From positions 248,001 to 312,000 of the forward strand of contig NZ_DS022299.1 of assembly GCF_000153825.1 (NCBI RefSeq): DNA of 64,000 bases. Reading direction: 5' to 3'. A program made the translations under genes and the position numbers. Positions 27,315-37,302 of the stretch are shown piece after piece. Position 1 is the stretch's first letter. Every line of letters begins with the position of its first letter. The DNA is from Synechococcus sp. RS9916 (lineage in GTDB: Bacteria > Cyanobacteriota > Cyanobacteriia > PCC-6307 > Cyanobiaceae). The notes below the pieces were generated by a model. That model made no database searches, was not told where the DNA came from, and worked only from the letters and a program-made list of their open reading frames with translations.

Positions 27315-28835
27315 TTACCCGTCCAGGCGCCGGCCCAGGCTCTCGCCCAGACGGAGGGCCAGGGCAATGGTAGTGAGTCCTGGGCCCACACTCGGACAGC
27401 TGGGAAACACGCTCGTGTCGGCGATGTAGAGGTTGTCGAGCTCATGGCAGCGGCCATCCGCGTCCACCACGGAGGAGGCCGGATCTGTTCCCATCCGACA
27501 GGTGCCGCAGCTGTAGCCCACCACGCTCATGGGTGCTTCGCCGCGGGGATGGGTAGGAGCCTGGCTCACCACCTTGGTGATGGGGTCCGCCTCCACGGCT
27601 TTGAGGGTGTCAAGCCAGCGGTAAACCAGGCGATCGTGGGCTTCCCGGTTGTTGTGCAGATAGTTGATGCGCACCTGATCGTGGTGGAGCCACACCTTGT
27701 TGTGGGGGTCGGGCAAGACTTCGGTCATGGCCCACCAGGCCACGGAGCGCGAGGCCAGTCGTTCCAGGCCAAAGTCGGGAATCAGCTTGCTCACCAGCGA
27801 CAGCACCGGAGGCGATTCCGCAAACAGCGCATCCTGCAGCACGCCACCAGCGGTCTGGATGTGTCCGAGCGGGAAGCTCACATTCTTGTCGCCCCAGTAG
27901 TAGTCGTTGATCCCAAGCGAGCGCGGGTAACGACCGTCGTTGCGTTCAGTCGCGAGCTGCAGGATTGAAGTCAGCTGCAGGTTCATCAGGTTGCGCCCCA
28001 CCTGATCGGAGCCATTGCTGAGACCACGGGGATGGCGGTCGTTGCTGGAACGCAGCAGGATGGCCGGTGAGTTGATGGCGCCGGCCGCCAGCACCACGAG
28101 GTCGGCGGAAAACAGCCACAGATCTCCGGCGACGTCCGCTTCGACCCCTTTGACGGCTCGGCCGCTGGGGTTCACATGCAGCCGCAGAACCCTGGCTTCG
28201 CTGCGCACAGTTAGATGGTCCTCATCGCCAAGGGCGAGGCCAAAGAGCTGGGAGTCCCCTGTGGGGTCGTCGGCATCGTCCGACCAGCTCAGTGGAATGT
28301 CGTAAGGCTGGCAGCCTTGGCGTTGTAATGCCTCTCGCAAAGGCTCGAGAAAGGGCACCAAGGGGCGGGGAGGCTCCCCAAAGGGGCTTGACCGCGGTGG
28401 CTCGGTGGGATCAACACCGCTCGTCCCATGCACCCGATACAGGGTTTCCGCGTCGTCGTAATAGGGGGCTAGCTCCTGGTAGTCGAATGGCCATGCCGGT
28501 GAGATGCCGTTCTGTAGTGGCAGGTCACTGAAGTCGCGCTCACGCATGCGTTCGAGCACCGCGCCCCAGATCTTGGTGTTGCCCCCGAGGGCATACATGG
28601 TCTGCGGAGCGAACGGATCTCCATCGGGCCCGAACCAGCGCTCCTGGCGGGGGTGGTATCGGTCTTTGCGGAACAGATCCACGTCGGCGACGTTCTGATC
28701 GGCCAGGGCCATCGCTCCGCCCCGCTCCAACACCAACACGTTGCGGCCCTGCCGGCTCAGGGCACCAGCAAGGGTTCCGCCACCGGCTCCACTGCCGATA
28801 ATGATCACGTCGTAGTGGAGATCGTCGATGATCAT
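27315..28835 (-). CDS. GMC family oxidoreductase
   Basis: This is a 506-residue FAD enzyme of the glucose-methanol-choline group. The FAD motif is VIIIGSGAGGGTLAGALS at about 10-27 with VLVLERGG. A LVVLAAGAINSPAILLRSS segment (about 250) and the C-terminal YIADTSVFPSCPSVGPGLT fit the GMC signature. The histidine expected in the C-terminal catalytic pair cannot be assigned with certainty. It lies 19 bases after ctaE on the same strand, the last gene of the oxidase operon, so its reduced product may feed the quinone pool. The substrate is unknown. Confidence 0.85.
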   Translation of the reverse strand: MIIDDLHYDVIIIGSGAGGGTLAGALSRQGRNVLVLERGGAMALADQNVADVDLFRKDRYHPRQERWFGPDGDPFAPQTMYALGGNTKIWGAVLERMRERDFSDLPLQNGISPAWPFDYQELAPYYDDAETLYRVHGTSGVDPTEPPRSSPFGEPPRPLVPFLEPLREALQRQGCQPYDIPLSWSDDADDPTGDSQLFGLALGDEDHLTVRSEARVLRLHVNPSGRAVKGVEADVAGDLWLFSADLVVLAAGAINSPAILLRSSNDRHPRGLSNGSDQVGRNLMNLQLTSILQLATERNDGRYPRSLGINDYYWGDKNVSFPLGHIQTAGGVLQDALFAESPPVLSLVSKLIPDFGLERLASRSVAWWAMTEVLPDPHNKVWLHHDQVRINYLHNNREAHDRLVYRWLDTLKAVEADPITKVVSQAPTHPRGEAPMSVVGYSCGTCRMGTDPASSVVDADGRCHELDNLYIADTSVFPSCPSVGPGLTTIALALRLGESLGRRLDG

Positions 28836-28854
28836 GGTCGTCGAAGAAAGGTGG

Positions 28855-29460
28855 TCAGTTCGTGCGTTGCCAGACGTAAATCAGCACGTAGAGGATGATC
28901 CAGATCACATCCACGAAGTGCCAGAAGAGGCTCACCGATGCCACACCCATCTCGCCTTTGGCGTAGTTGTCGGTGCGGAATGAGCGCACCAGCATCAGTG
29001 CCATCAGCAGGATCCCGGTGATCACATGCAGGCCGTGAAATCCGGTGAGTAGATAGAAGGTTCCTCCGAAGACACCGCTCTGGAGCGTGAAGGCCAGCTC
29101 TGACCATTCGACGTATTGGCCATACACGAAGTAGGTGCCCATCGCCATCGTGAGCAACCAGAAGCCACGGAAGCCCCAAAGGTTGCGGTGATGCAGCTGG
29201 CGTTCGGCGAAGTAGGCCACGAAGCTGGAACTCACCAGCACGATTGTGTTGATGAGGGGCATCCGGGTCTCGAGACCCTCGACTCCCTCAGGGAGCCATT
29301 CGGGAGCGGTGATTTTCAGGAGGGCAAATCCGGCAAAAAAGGCCAGAAAGATGATGCTTTCGGAGCAGAGGAAGATGACGAACCCCGTGAGGTTGTGGCC
29401 GTCATGTTGGATGTGCCCAGGGGTGTGATTCAGGGGGCTCTCAGGTTGAGCTGTGGTCAT
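28855..29460 (-). CDS. ctaE: Haem-copper oxidase subunit III
   Basis: This is the third subunit of a terminal oxidase, about five membrane helices in 201 residues. The landmarks are FVIFLCSESIIFLAFFAGFALL at the first helix, FLLTGFHGLHVITG and LFWHFVDVIWIILYVLIY at the end. It lies four bases after ctaD and 19 before the GMC gene. Its assignment to an alternative (quinol) oxidase follows from the subunit II gene in the same operon. Confidence 0.93.
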   Translation of the reverse strand: MTTAQPESPLNHTPGHIQHDGHNLTGFVIFLCSESIIFLAFFAGFALLKITAPEWLPEGVEGLETRMPLINTIVLVSSSFVAYFAERQLHHRNLWGFRGFWLLTMAMGTYFVYGQYVEWSELAFTLQSGVFGGTFYLLTGFHGLHVITGILLMALMLVRSFRTDNYAKGEMGVASVSLFWHFVDVIWIILYVLIYVWQRTN

Positions 29461-29464
29461 GGGA

Positions 29465-31153
29465 TTAGGCCTCCTGTGCGCGACGCACGTAGTACTCCTC
29501 GTCGTTCACCAGAGGACGTCCCAACCCATAGCCATAGGGCTCATTGATCACCGTGGGCACGTCCTCTTCGAAGTTCTCGGCTGGAGGGGGAGAGGGAAGC
29601 AACCACTCCAGTCCGATGGCCTTCCATGGATTGGCAGGCGCCTTGGGGCCGCGGGCCCAGGAGCTGACCATGTTGAGGATGAAGGGGATTGAGGCAACGC
29701 CAAGCATGAAGGCGCCGATGCTGGCGATCACATTCCAGAGGGCGAACTCCGGGTCGTAGGACGCGACGCGGCGCGGCATCCCCATCAGTCCTGCCCAATG
29801 GAGGGGAAGCCAGTTGAGGGTGGCGCCGATGAAGGTCAGGGCGAAGTGCACTTTCCCAAGACCTTCGTAGAACATGCGGCCGGTGAACTTGGGGAACCAG
29901 TGGTAGAGGCCCGCGAAGATCCCGAAGCCGATGGTGTTGAAGATGATGTAGTGGAAATGGGCAACCACGAAGTAGGTGTTACCGACGTGGATGTCGATCG
30001 GGGCGGTGCCGAGCATCACTCCGGTGATGCCGCCAAAGATGAAGTTCACCAGCCCACCCAACACAAACAGCATCGGGGTGGTGAGCCGGATCTTTCCTCC
30101 CCACAGGGTGCCCAGCCAGGCGAACACCTTCACCCCTGTGGGGACGGCGATCAGCATGGTGGTCACCATGAACAGATTGCGCATCCACTGGGGGGTGCCG
30201 GAATAGAACATGTGATGCACCCACACAATCAGCCCTAGGAAGGTGATCACAAAGGAGGCAAGGGCCACAAAGCGATAGCCAAACAAAGGCTTGCGTGAAT
30301 AAACGGTGATCAGCTCCGAGAAGATGCCAAACACCGGCAGCACCATCACGTAGACCGCAGGGTGGGAATAGAACCAGAAAAAGTGTTGATAGAGCACCGG
30401 GTCTCCACCTCCTTCGGGACGGAAGAAACTGGTGCCAAAGCTGAGATCAAACAGCAGCATGATCGCGCCGCCGGTGAGCGCTGGCAGTCCGACCAGTTGC
30501 AGGGTTTGGGCCGCCCAGGCGGTCCAGACGAACACCGGCATGCGAAAGAACCCCATCCCCGGGGCACGCATGCGGATGATCGTGGTGACGAAATTGATCG
30601 CACCCATGATCGATGAGATCCCCGAGAGGGCCACGGCCAGGATCCAGAGGAACTGGCCGTTAATGAAATGCCCCAATGGGTTCTGAATGCTCACTGGGGG
30701 ATAGGACCACCACCCGGCTGATGCAGGGCCACCAGGCACGAAGAAACTGGCCATTAGCACCACCGCAAACACTGGCACGAGCCAGAAGGCCGCGGCATTT
30801 AGCTTTGGGAAAGCCATGTCGGGTGCGCCGATCATGGTTGGAATCAACAGATTGTTGAATCCATTCAGAACGGGAAATAGAAACAGGAACAGCATCACTG
30901 TTCCGTGCATGGTGTAGAGGCCGTTGTAGACGCTCGGATCGACCAAATCGGAGGGTGGCGTGATCAGTTCGCCACGCATCACCATCGCCAGAAGGCCACC
31001 CACCAGTAGGAAGAAGAGCGCCAAGCCGATGTATTGAATGCCGATCACCTTGGCATCGGTGTTGAAGCTGAAAAAACGCTTCCAGTTGTCGGGTGCGCCG
31101 GGCACCGGATGCGGCGCTTTGAGCACCCGCGGGTCATAGTTGGTGGTGGTCAT
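29465..31153 (-). CDS. ctaD: Haem-copper oxidase subunit I, A2 type
   Basis: The catalytic subunit, 562 residues and about 12 helices, carries the low-spin haem and the haem-CuB centre. The low-spin haem histidine is in TMHGTVMLFLFLFP. The CuB/Tyr region reads WFYSHPAVYVMVLPVFG, so the YSHPxVY motif of A2 oxidases replaces the GHPEVY of A1 types. Further ligands lie in WVHHMFYSG and FVVAHFHYII. Located between ctaC and ctaE. By itself it does not tell cytochrome c from quinol oxidase. Confidence 0.95.
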   Translation of the reverse strand: MTTTNYDPRVLKAPHPVPGAPDNWKRFFSFNTDAKVIGIQYIGLALFFLLVGGLLAMVMRGELITPPSDLVDPSVYNGLYTMHGTVMLFLFLFPVLNGFNNLLIPTMIGAPDMAFPKLNAAAFWLVPVFAVVLMASFFVPGGPASAGWWSYPPVSIQNPLGHFINGQFLWILAVALSGISSIMGAINFVTTIIRMRAPGMGFFRMPVFVWTAWAAQTLQLVGLPALTGGAIMLLFDLSFGTSFFRPEGGGDPVLYQHFFWFYSHPAVYVMVLPVFGIFSELITVYSRKPLFGYRFVALASFVITFLGLIVWVHHMFYSGTPQWMRNLFMVTTMLIAVPTGVKVFAWLGTLWGGKIRLTTPMLFVLGGLVNFIFGGITGVMLGTAPIDIHVGNTYFVVAHFHYIIFNTIGFGIFAGLYHWFPKFTGRMFYEGLGKVHFALTFIGATLNWLPLHWAGLMGMPRRVASYDPEFALWNVIASIGAFMLGVASIPFILNMVSSWARGPKAPANPWKAIGLEWLLPSPPPAENFEEDVPTVINEPYGYGLGRPLVNDEEYYVRRAQEA

Positions 31154-31158
31154 GCGGG

Positions 31159-32064
31159 TCAGGCGTCGTGGGGCGCTTCAGGGGTGCCGGGGTCATTGAC
31201 CATCGGTGGCAATGCCGGGGGGACCGTGGCCCAGCCCCGGTCCCCCTTGGCAAGGCGTTGTGCGTAAAGAGGTGTCGCTGGACTGAGGCCTGGAACCAGT
31301 GGCTGAGAGGCGCTGTGTTCTAACCATTGGTTGAATGTCTCCTCCGACTCGACGATCACGTGGGTCTGGTTATGGGAGAAATAGGCGCCGCTGAACATGG
31401 CATCTCTGAGGCGGTAGGTGCCTGCGCGCGTCGGCGTGACGCTGTAGGAGATCACGCTGCCCGGAATGATGTCTTGTTTGAGCCGAAAGGCCGGGACGTA
31501 AAAACTGTGGAGTACATCGGCGGAGCTGAGCTGAAGGTTGGCGCGCTGATCAATGGGCAGGTGTAACTCGGAGCTGCGCACACCATTGGGGTAAACAAAT
31601 TCCCAGCTCCATTGGCGAGCCATCACACCGATTGGGCCGAAATCCCGACGGGTATCGGCAACCGCCACAGCTCCGGGGGCCTGATCGGCGGCCACGTCGT
31701 ATTTGGTTTGTGGTCCGAGCGAGGCCAGCTGCTCATTGACATGGATGGAATAGAAGGCCAGAGCCATCACCACCACAAACGGAATCACCGTCCAGGTGAT
31801 TTCCAGGCGTGTGTTCCCTTCAATGGGTAAGCCGTCGCTCTCGTCGTATTTCTCGGCCCGGTTAAACAGCACCGACCAGAGGATGAAGCCGACGCAACCC
31901 ACGAAGATGAAGCAGCCAATGCCCACTTCGAGGCTGAATAAGCCGTCCACATAGGGGGCTGCGGTCGAGGCCGCCACCGGGAGCCAGTCGACCGACCAGT
32001 GGGCTACCTGAACGCTCAACACCAGATTGAGCAGGGTGCAGAGGCCGATCACAACCCATCTCAT
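31159..32064 (-). CDS. ctaC: Oxidase subunit II without CuA ligands (ARTO/quinol type)
   Basis: It has the two N-terminal helices and the cupredoxin domain of subunit II, 301 residues. The first CuA-region histidine is present in VLHSFYVPAFRLKQD. However, where cytochrome c oxidases have the Cys-x3-Cys-x3-His-x2-Met cluster, this protein reads TYRLRDAMFSGAYFSHNQT, with no cysteine. The CuA centre therefore cannot form. This is the mark of the cyanobacterial alternative respiratory terminal oxidase, thought to oxidise quinol. The ATG overlaps the upstream DUF2231 gene by four bases. Confidence 0.9.
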   Translation of the reverse strand: MRWVVIGLCTLLNLVLSVQVAHWSVDWLPVAASTAAPYVDGLFSLEVGIGCFIFVGCVGFILWSVLFNRAEKYDESDGLPIEGNTRLEITWTVIPFVVVMALAFYSIHVNEQLASLGPQTKYDVAADQAPGAVAVADTRRDFGPIGVMARQWSWEFVYPNGVRSSELHLPIDQRANLQLSSADVLHSFYVPAFRLKQDIIPGSVISYSVTPTRAGTYRLRDAMFSGAYFSHNQTHVIVESEETFNQWLEHSASQPLVPGLSPATPLYAQRLAKGDRGWATVPPALPPMVNDPGTPEAPHDA

Positions 32065-32693
32065 GGCAGCACCTCCCCTAGGTCAGCACCGGCGGCGAGC
32101 AGTTGGTCTGCAGTGATGTGCACCCCAAACTCACTGGCCAGCCAGGCGCCGAGGCTGCCGTGCAGACCCATCAGCAACAGCACAACAGTGCCGCAAGCCA
32201 AATACAGCCAACTCACCTGACGCCCCAACTCCCGGCGCCAGACGAAGCGTTCATAGGCCCGCCAGATGGTCATTGCCACGATGATCAGCAGCAGAGCCAC
32301 CCCACCGACGGCATGCCAAAGCATGGTGTCGATCGCGTTCTGCCCCAACACACTGCGTACGCCCGGCAGGGGGACCGCTAGAAGCATTTCAAAAAAGCCT
32401 GCGGCCACCGTGAAAAAGCTGATCACGCTGCAGGCGAGCACGTTGTACCAGCCCACGTCGTGGAAGCCGACCCGTGTTACTGGCAACGCCAGGAAGCGGA
32501 ACACCCGTTTCTCAAGGGGGTAGAACGCGCCTGCGAAATCAAAGGCGATGCCGATGGCAAACAACCCGATGGTGAAGTGCACCAGATTCGGGTGGATCGG
32601 AATCGAATAAGGCAGGTCATTGGGCCCTAGTCGGTCAGCGATCTCATTGATCGGCGAACTGATCAGCCCGAGCCCGATCCAGGTGCTGCTCAT
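32061..32693 (-). CDS. DUF2231 membrane protein, second of the pair
   Basis: A 210-residue membrane protein with about four helices, starting MSSTWIGLGLISSP. DUF2231 features are seen: IPIHPNLVHFTIGLFAIGIA with two histidines in the first helix, then LWHAVGGVALLLIIV in the third. The ATG at 32693 overlaps the stop of the upstream DUF2231 gene by four bases. The longer frame upstream is the antisense of nothing and is rejected. Conserved membrane histidines raise the idea of haem binding, but this is inference. Confidence 0.85.
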   Translation of the reverse strand: MSSTWIGLGLISSPINEIADRLGPNDLPYSIPIHPNLVHFTIGLFAIGIAFDFAGAFYPLEKRVFRFLALPVTRVGFHDVGWYNVLACSVISFFTVAAGFFEMLLAVPLPGVRSVLGQNAIDTMLWHAVGGVALLLIIVAMTIWRAYERFVWRRELGRQVSWLYLACGTVVLLLMGLHGSLGAWLASEFGVHITADQLLAAGADLGEVLP

Positions 32694-33229
32694 GACAGCA
32701 CCCCACTGCGGGCGGCCTCCACCACGGGCACGGTGTGCAGTCCATAAATCCAAACGAGCTTGTCGCCGAGATAGACCTGCACAACGACAAGGGCAGCCAG
32801 CAGGCTGTCGACGGCCAGAAAACCTCCAGGTAAACGGTTGGGGTCCTTCTGGCGAACCACAAAACGCCAACCCGTCAGCAACCCCAGTACGCCGGCGAGG
32901 GACCAGCCGATCGTGCTGTGGATGTTGAGAATGTCGCGGGCCGCTCCGTAAGGACTGGCAAGCCCGGCTTCAATCTGGCCAAAGATGATGGCGACGAAAA
33001 TCGCCACCGTCGCCACCAACAGATTCCAGAAGCTGACCTCAAATAAGTTGCGGCGTCCTGTGACGACGCCAATCAGGTCGAACACAACGCTGATCAGCGC
33101 CATCGCAATCACGAAATGGACGACGATGGGATGAATGACGTCGAGCCAGGGCAGGTTCTTGTCGTTGAGGGGCGGGAGCAGCCCGAGCATCGGCAAGCCG
33201 ACGAATAACCCTTTCAGGATGTCCAGCAA
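32690..33229 (-). CDS. DUF2231 membrane protein, first gene of the oxidase operon
   Basis: A 179-residue protein with about four helices. IHPIVVHFVIAMALISVVFDL again carries the paired histidines of DUF2231, and NIHSTIGWSLAGVLGLL another. It resembles its neighbour in plan, so the two probably form a heterodimer. It opens the minus-strand series DUF2231-DUF2231-ctaC-ctaD-ctaE-GMC, whose junctions overlap or are under 20 bases apart. Confidence 0.85.
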   Translation of the reverse strand: MLDILKGLFVGLPMLGLLPPLNDKNLPWLDVIHPIVVHFVIAMALISVVFDLIGVVTGRRNLFEVSFWNLLVATVAIFVAIIFGQIEAGLASPYGAARDILNIHSTIGWSLAGVLGLLTGWRFVVRQKDPNRLPGGFLAVDSLLAALVVVQVYLGDKLVWIYGLHTVPVVEAARSGVLS

Positions 33230-33276
33230 CTAACGCGTGGTCATCCTTCCTGATGAGTTTTGTCGAAATCGCCTGA

Positions 33277-34380
33277 TCAACCGCCGGTGCGGTGGCGTTT
33301 CAGTTGACGCCAGTAGATCAGCGCCTGCGTGCTGATGATCACCATCACCGCTGGCAGCACCAGGCACAGCACCACCAGGCGGAATTCATCGCTCCAGCTG
33401 GCCAGCTGGGTTCTGGGCAGCACGTTGTCGACCATATAAACGCAGTAAAGCCCCACCAACAGTCCTCCCTCCAACCTGGAGATGGATCCCTTCGTCCAGA
33501 AGATCGGGAAACAGGCCAAGCAGGTGAGCAACATCACTGGGATGTCGTCGCTAATCAGTTCAGGGCTCACCTGGAGCCCACGGGCTCCGGCGGCAATGGC
33601 GCCGCCCCCCAGCACCAATAGCAGGTTGAGTAGACAACTGCCCACCACGTTGCCGATCGCCAGGTCGGTGCGGCCCCGCAGTGCTGCCACCAACGAGGTG
33701 ATCAGCTCGGGCATCGAGGTGCCAGCCGAAACGATGGTCAGACCGATCACGGCTTCACTCACCCCCAGCTGCAATGCGGCTGCACTGGCGCCTTTGACCA
33801 GGAGCTGGGCTCCAAAGCCCAGCACCACAATCCCACCCAACAGGCGGATCGATGCCTTGATCCAGCCCTCATCCGCGGTTTCGGCATCAATCTCAGGCTC
33901 GGCGTTTTCCATCTCCTCGGGTTCTTCCCGCGCAGTGCGGATCTCCCAGATGGTGTTGATCACCAGGGCCAGCAGCAGGGCCACGCCCGACTGCCAGGTG
34001 ATCCTGCCTGTCGAAGCCATGCCCCAGACCGCAGCCGATACGGCCAGGAGCAGGGGAACATCCCGTCGCACCAACCGGCTCTCCACCTTCAGGGGCAGCA
34101 CCAGAGCACTGCTCCCCAGCACCACCATCACATTGAAAATGTTGCTGCCTACTGCGTTGCTGACGGCCAGGGCATCGGAGCCCTGAAGCACAGAGCCAAT
34201 GCTCACGAAAAATTCGGGGGCGCTAGTGCCCAGCGACACCACGGTGAGTCCGATCACCAGCTGGGGGATCCCGAAGATCAGCGCCAGGGTGACCGCCCCT
34301 TGCACAAACAGCTCGCCGCCACCAAACAGCAGTGCAATGCCCACCAGCACTTCAAGGGCTGACAGCAAGAAGGGAGGCAT
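33277..34380 (-). CDS. Calcium/cation antiporter, YrbG (CaCA) family
   Basis: A 367-residue integral membrane exchanger with the two inverted alpha-repeats of the CaCA superfamily: SLGTSAPEFFVSIGS with AVGSNIFNVMVVLG in the first half, and SAGTSMPELITSLVAAL with VVGSCLLNLLLVLG in the second. The conserved acidic residue of each repeat (E in APEF and MPEL) is present. An acidic loop (about 158-175, EEPEEMENAEPEIDAETAD) separates them. It is divergent from the bicA-like gene, 120 bases away. Confidence 0.9.
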   Translation of the reverse strand: MPPFLLSALEVLVGIALLFGGGELFVQGAVTLALIFGIPQLVIGLTVVSLGTSAPEFFVSIGSVLQGSDALAVSNAVGSNIFNVMVVLGSSALVLPLKVESRLVRRDVPLLLAVSAAVWGMASTGRITWQSGVALLLALVINTIWEIRTAREEPEEMENAEPEIDAETADEGWIKASIRLLGGIVVLGFGAQLLVKGASAAALQLGVSEAVIGLTIVSAGTSMPELITSLVAALRGRTDLAIGNVVGSCLLNLLLVLGGGAIAAGARGLQVSPELISDDIPVMLLTCLACFPIFWTKGSISRLEGGLLVGLYCVYMVDNVLPRTQLASWSDEFRLVVLCLVLPAVMVIISTQALIYWRQLKRHRTGG

Positions 34381-34500
34381 CGCAGAACCGCTTGATGCGA
34401 TGATTCTGCTACCACAGATGGATTGCGAATGCTGATTGGAAGGGAACTTGTCGCAGGCTGGAGCCGCCTAACATTTCCGAGTCTGTTTATTAGGGGTTCA

Positions 34501-36144
34501 GTGCTTCTGAATCGCATCAGCACCCAGACCATCAAAGGCGATGCCTTTGGTGGTCTGACGGCGGCGGTGGTGGCTCTGCCGATGGCGCTTGCTTTCGGTG
34601 TTGCGGCCACCGGTGACCCGGGCCCCGGGCTTTGGGGTGCCGTGATCATTGGCCTGGTGGCTGCTTTTTTTGGGGGTACTCCCACGCTGATTTCCGAACC
34701 CACAGGTCCAATGACCGTGGTGTTCACTTCGGTAATCATCAGCCTCACCGCCACGGCTCCAGACAAGGAGACCGGTCTGGCCATGGCCTTCACGGTGGTG
34801 ATGCTGGCGGGTTTATTCCAAATCCTCTTTGGGGTCTTCCGCCTGGGGCGTTATGTCACCCAGATGCCCTACACGGTGATCTCGGGCTTCATGTCGGGGA
34901 TCGGGGCCATCCTGGTGATCCTGCAGTTACCCGCCTTTCTTGGCCAAGAAGCCCAAGGAGGGGTGAAAGGGACCATCGTTCGAATCCCTGAACTGCTCAG
35001 CAAGGTTGATGGTCCGGAGCTGGCTCTGGCGGTCGTCACTGTTGCGATTCTGTGGTTCACGCCAGGCGTCGTGAAGCGGTTCTGCCCTCCGCAGCTGCTG
35101 GCGTTGGTGGTGGGCACCTTGCTCTACATCCTTTTGCCCAAGGAGCTGGATCTCGCTGTCATTGGTGAGTTCTCTGCGCAATTGCCAAGCCCCCAGATGC
35201 CGCGCTTTGACGGAGGGCAGCTGAGTTTGATGCTGGTGGATGGGGCTGTCTTGGGCATGCTCGGATGCATCGATGCGTTGCTCACCTCGGTGGTGGCTGA
35301 CAGCCTCACCCGCACCGAGCACGACTCCAATAAAGAGCTGGTGGGGCAGGGGCTGGCCAACATCGCCTCCGGAATTTTTGGTGGTCTCCCCGGCGCCGGC
35401 GCCACCATGGGCACAGTGGTGAATATCCAGGCGGGCGGTCGCTCAGCTCTCTCCGGGATCATCCGGGCTGTGATCCTGATGGTGGTGGTGCTGGTCGCCG
35501 CTCCCCTTGCCTCCATGATTCCTCTGGCGGTCTTGGCCGGGATCGCCTTGAAGGTGGGTATCGACATCATCGACTGGGACTTCCTGCGCCGGGCCCATCA
35601 CCTGTCGGTCAAGGCAGCGTTGATCACCTACGGGGTGATTGCTCTCACTGTTTTGGTGGATCTGATCGCCGCTGTGGGCATTGGTGTGTTTGTGGCGAAC
35701 GTGCTCACCATCGACCGGATGAGCGCTCTGCAGTCGAAGCGCGTGAAGACGATCAGCACAACGGACGATGACGTGGAGCTGTCGGTTGATGAGCAGCAGT
35801 TGGTTGACCATGCCTCAGGCCGAGTGCTGTTGTTCCAGTTGGCGGGGCCGATGATTTTCGGGGTGGCGAAGGCCATTTCCCGCGAGCACAACGCCATTGG
35901 CGAGTGTGAAGCCGTGATTTTTGACCTCCACGAGGTGTCTCACCTGGGCGTGACGGCCTCCTTGGCCCTTGAAAATGCCATCAAGGAAGCCCTTGAAGTG
36001 GGTCGCCAGGTTTATCTGGTGCTTCTGCCTGGTGTCACCCGTCGTCGCCTCGAGAAGCTGAGGTTGCTAGAGCTGATTCCTGAGGAGTGCATTACCACTG
36101 ACCGTTGTGATGCATTGCGCCGGGCGGTCGCCGGCCTCAACTGA
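34501..36144 (+). CDS. bicA: SulP family transporter, BicA-like (Na+-dependent bicarbonate)
   Basis: BicA brings bicarbonate across the plasma membrane with sodium, for the carboxysome to use. The N-terminus [21 protein letters not shown] and [19 protein letters not shown] matches BicA of PCC 7002 closely in memory. There is a C-terminal STAS domain (about 430-547, [17 protein letters not shown]). I set the start at GTG 34501, which gives the same distance to (K/R)GD as in BicA and has AGGGG before it. A longer frame to 34423 is open. Sulfate transport by a SulP relative cannot be ruled out from sequence. Confidence 0.82.
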   Translation: MLLNRISTQTIKGDAFGGLTAAVVALPMALAFGVAATGDPGPGLWGAVIIGLVAAFFGGTPTLISEPTGPMTVVFTSVIISLTATAPDKETGLAMAFTVVMLAGLFQILFGVFRLGRYVTQMPYTVISGFMSGIGAILVILQLPAFLGQEAQGGVKGTIVRIPELLSKVDGPELALAVVTVAILWFTPGVVKRFCPPQLLALVVGTLLYILLPKELDLAVIGEFSAQLPSPQMPRFDGGQLSLMLVDGAVLGMLGCIDALLTSVVADSLTRTEHDSNKELVGQGLANIASGIFGGLPGAGATMGTVVNIQAGGRSALSGIIRAVILMVVVLVAAPLASMIPLAVLAGIALKVGIDIIDWDFLRRAHHLSVKAALITYGVIALTVLVDLIAAVGIGVFVANVLTIDRMSALQSKRVKTISTTDDDVELSVDEQQLVDHASGRVLLFQLAGPMIFGVAKAISREHNAIGECEAVIFDLHEVSHLGVTASLALENAIKEALEVGRQVYLVLLPGVTRRRLEKLRLLELIPEECITTDRCDALRRAVAGLN

Positions 36145-36161
36145 TCTTTTCCCCTGGCTTT

Positions 36162-37274
36162 GTGACTGAAGCTCCGTCTCGCCTCACACTCCGTCGTCCC
36201 GACGATTGGCATGTGCACCTGCGTGATGGGGCGATGTTGCAGGCGGTGCTTCCGGCCACGGCCCGGGTGTTTGCGCGGGCCATCGTGATGCCCAACCTCA
36301 AGCCGCCCGTCACCACGGTTGAGGCAGCACTGGCCTACCGCGAGCGGATCCTCTCCGCCCTGCCAGACGGTGCGCAGTTCACACCCTTGATGACGGCCTA
36401 TCTCACCGATGACCTTGATCCGGCAGTGCTGGAGAAAGGCTTCCGAGCTGGGGTCTTCACGGCCGCGAAGCTTTACCCCGCCAATGCCACCACCAACTCA
36501 GCGGCGGGGGTGACGAATCTCGACACGATCGCTCCCGTGCTGGAAAGGATGGAAGCGCTGGGCATGCCGTTGCTCATCCATGGCGAGGTCACCGATTCCG
36601 CGATCGATATCTTTGACCGTGAGGCGGTGTTCATTGAGCGGCACCTGATTCCGCTGCGCGAGCGTTATTCAGGGCTGAAGGTGGTGCTCGAACACATCAC
36701 CACGGCACAAGCCGTGGATTACGTGTCGGGGCGTAGTCCGTTGCTGGCGGCAACGATCACTCCCCACCATCTCCACCTCAACCGCAACGCCATGTTTGCC
36801 GGCGGATTGCGCAGCGATTTTTACTGTCTGCCGGTTGTGAAGCGCGAGACCCACCGTCGTGCTCTGGTGAAAGCGGCCACCAGTGGTGAACCCTGCTTCT
36901 TTCTGGGTACCGATTCCGCCCCGCACCCCCGGGCCGGCAAGGAATCAGCCTGTGGCTGTGCCGGCATCTTCAATGCTCTCCATGCCCTGGAGAGCTACGC
37001 CGCCGTGTTTGAGCGGGAAGAGGCCCTGCATCAGCTCGAAGCCTTCGCCAGCGAGTTTGGCCCGCGTTTCTACGGCCTACCCCTCAATTCCGGCACCGTC
37101 ACCCTGGAACGCACGCCCCTTGATGTGCCGGCCCGTCTCGTCGGCCCCTTCCCTCCGTCAGCGGATGAGGGCCCCCTTCCAGACGATCAGGCTCCCGTGC
37201 TGTTCCATGGTGGTGACACCCTCCCTTGGAGGATCACCGCGATCTCGTCCGTTGCTCAGACAGGGATTGCCTGA
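36162..37274 (+). CDS. pyrC: Dihydroorotase
   Basis: The third step of pyrimidine synthesis, the reversible closure of carbamoyl aspartate to dihydroorotate. The class II enzyme (370 residues) has the metal motif [10 protein letters not shown], the carboxylated lysine in [15 protein letters not shown], a metal His in LEHITT and the catalytic Asp in LGTDSAPH. It starts with GTG at 36162, 17 bases after bicA on the same strand. Confidence 0.96.
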   Translation: MTEAPSRLTLRRPDDWHVHLRDGAMLQAVLPATARVFARAIVMPNLKPPVTTVEAALAYRERILSALPDGAQFTPLMTAYLTDDLDPAVLEKGFRAGVFTAAKLYPANATTNSAAGVTNLDTIAPVLERMEALGMPLLIHGEVTDSAIDIFDREAVFIERHLIPLRERYSGLKVVLEHITTAQAVDYVSGRSPLLAATITPHHLHLNRNAMFAGGLRSDFYCLPVVKRETHRRALVKAATSGEPCFFLGTDSAPHPRAGKESACGCAGIFNALHALESYAAVFEREEALHQLEAFASEFGPRFYGLPLNSGTVTLERTPLDVPARLVGPFPPSADEGPLPDDQAPVLFHGGDTLPWRITAISSVAQTGIA

Positions 37275-37302
37275 ATAGCCTGAAAGCAATCGGCGCTGGT
37301 GG

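Noticed and set aside
29465-32064. Ordinary aa3 cytochrome c oxidase
   Set aside because: Subunit II lacks both CuA cysteines in the place where they must be, so a quinol-type oxidase is the better call.
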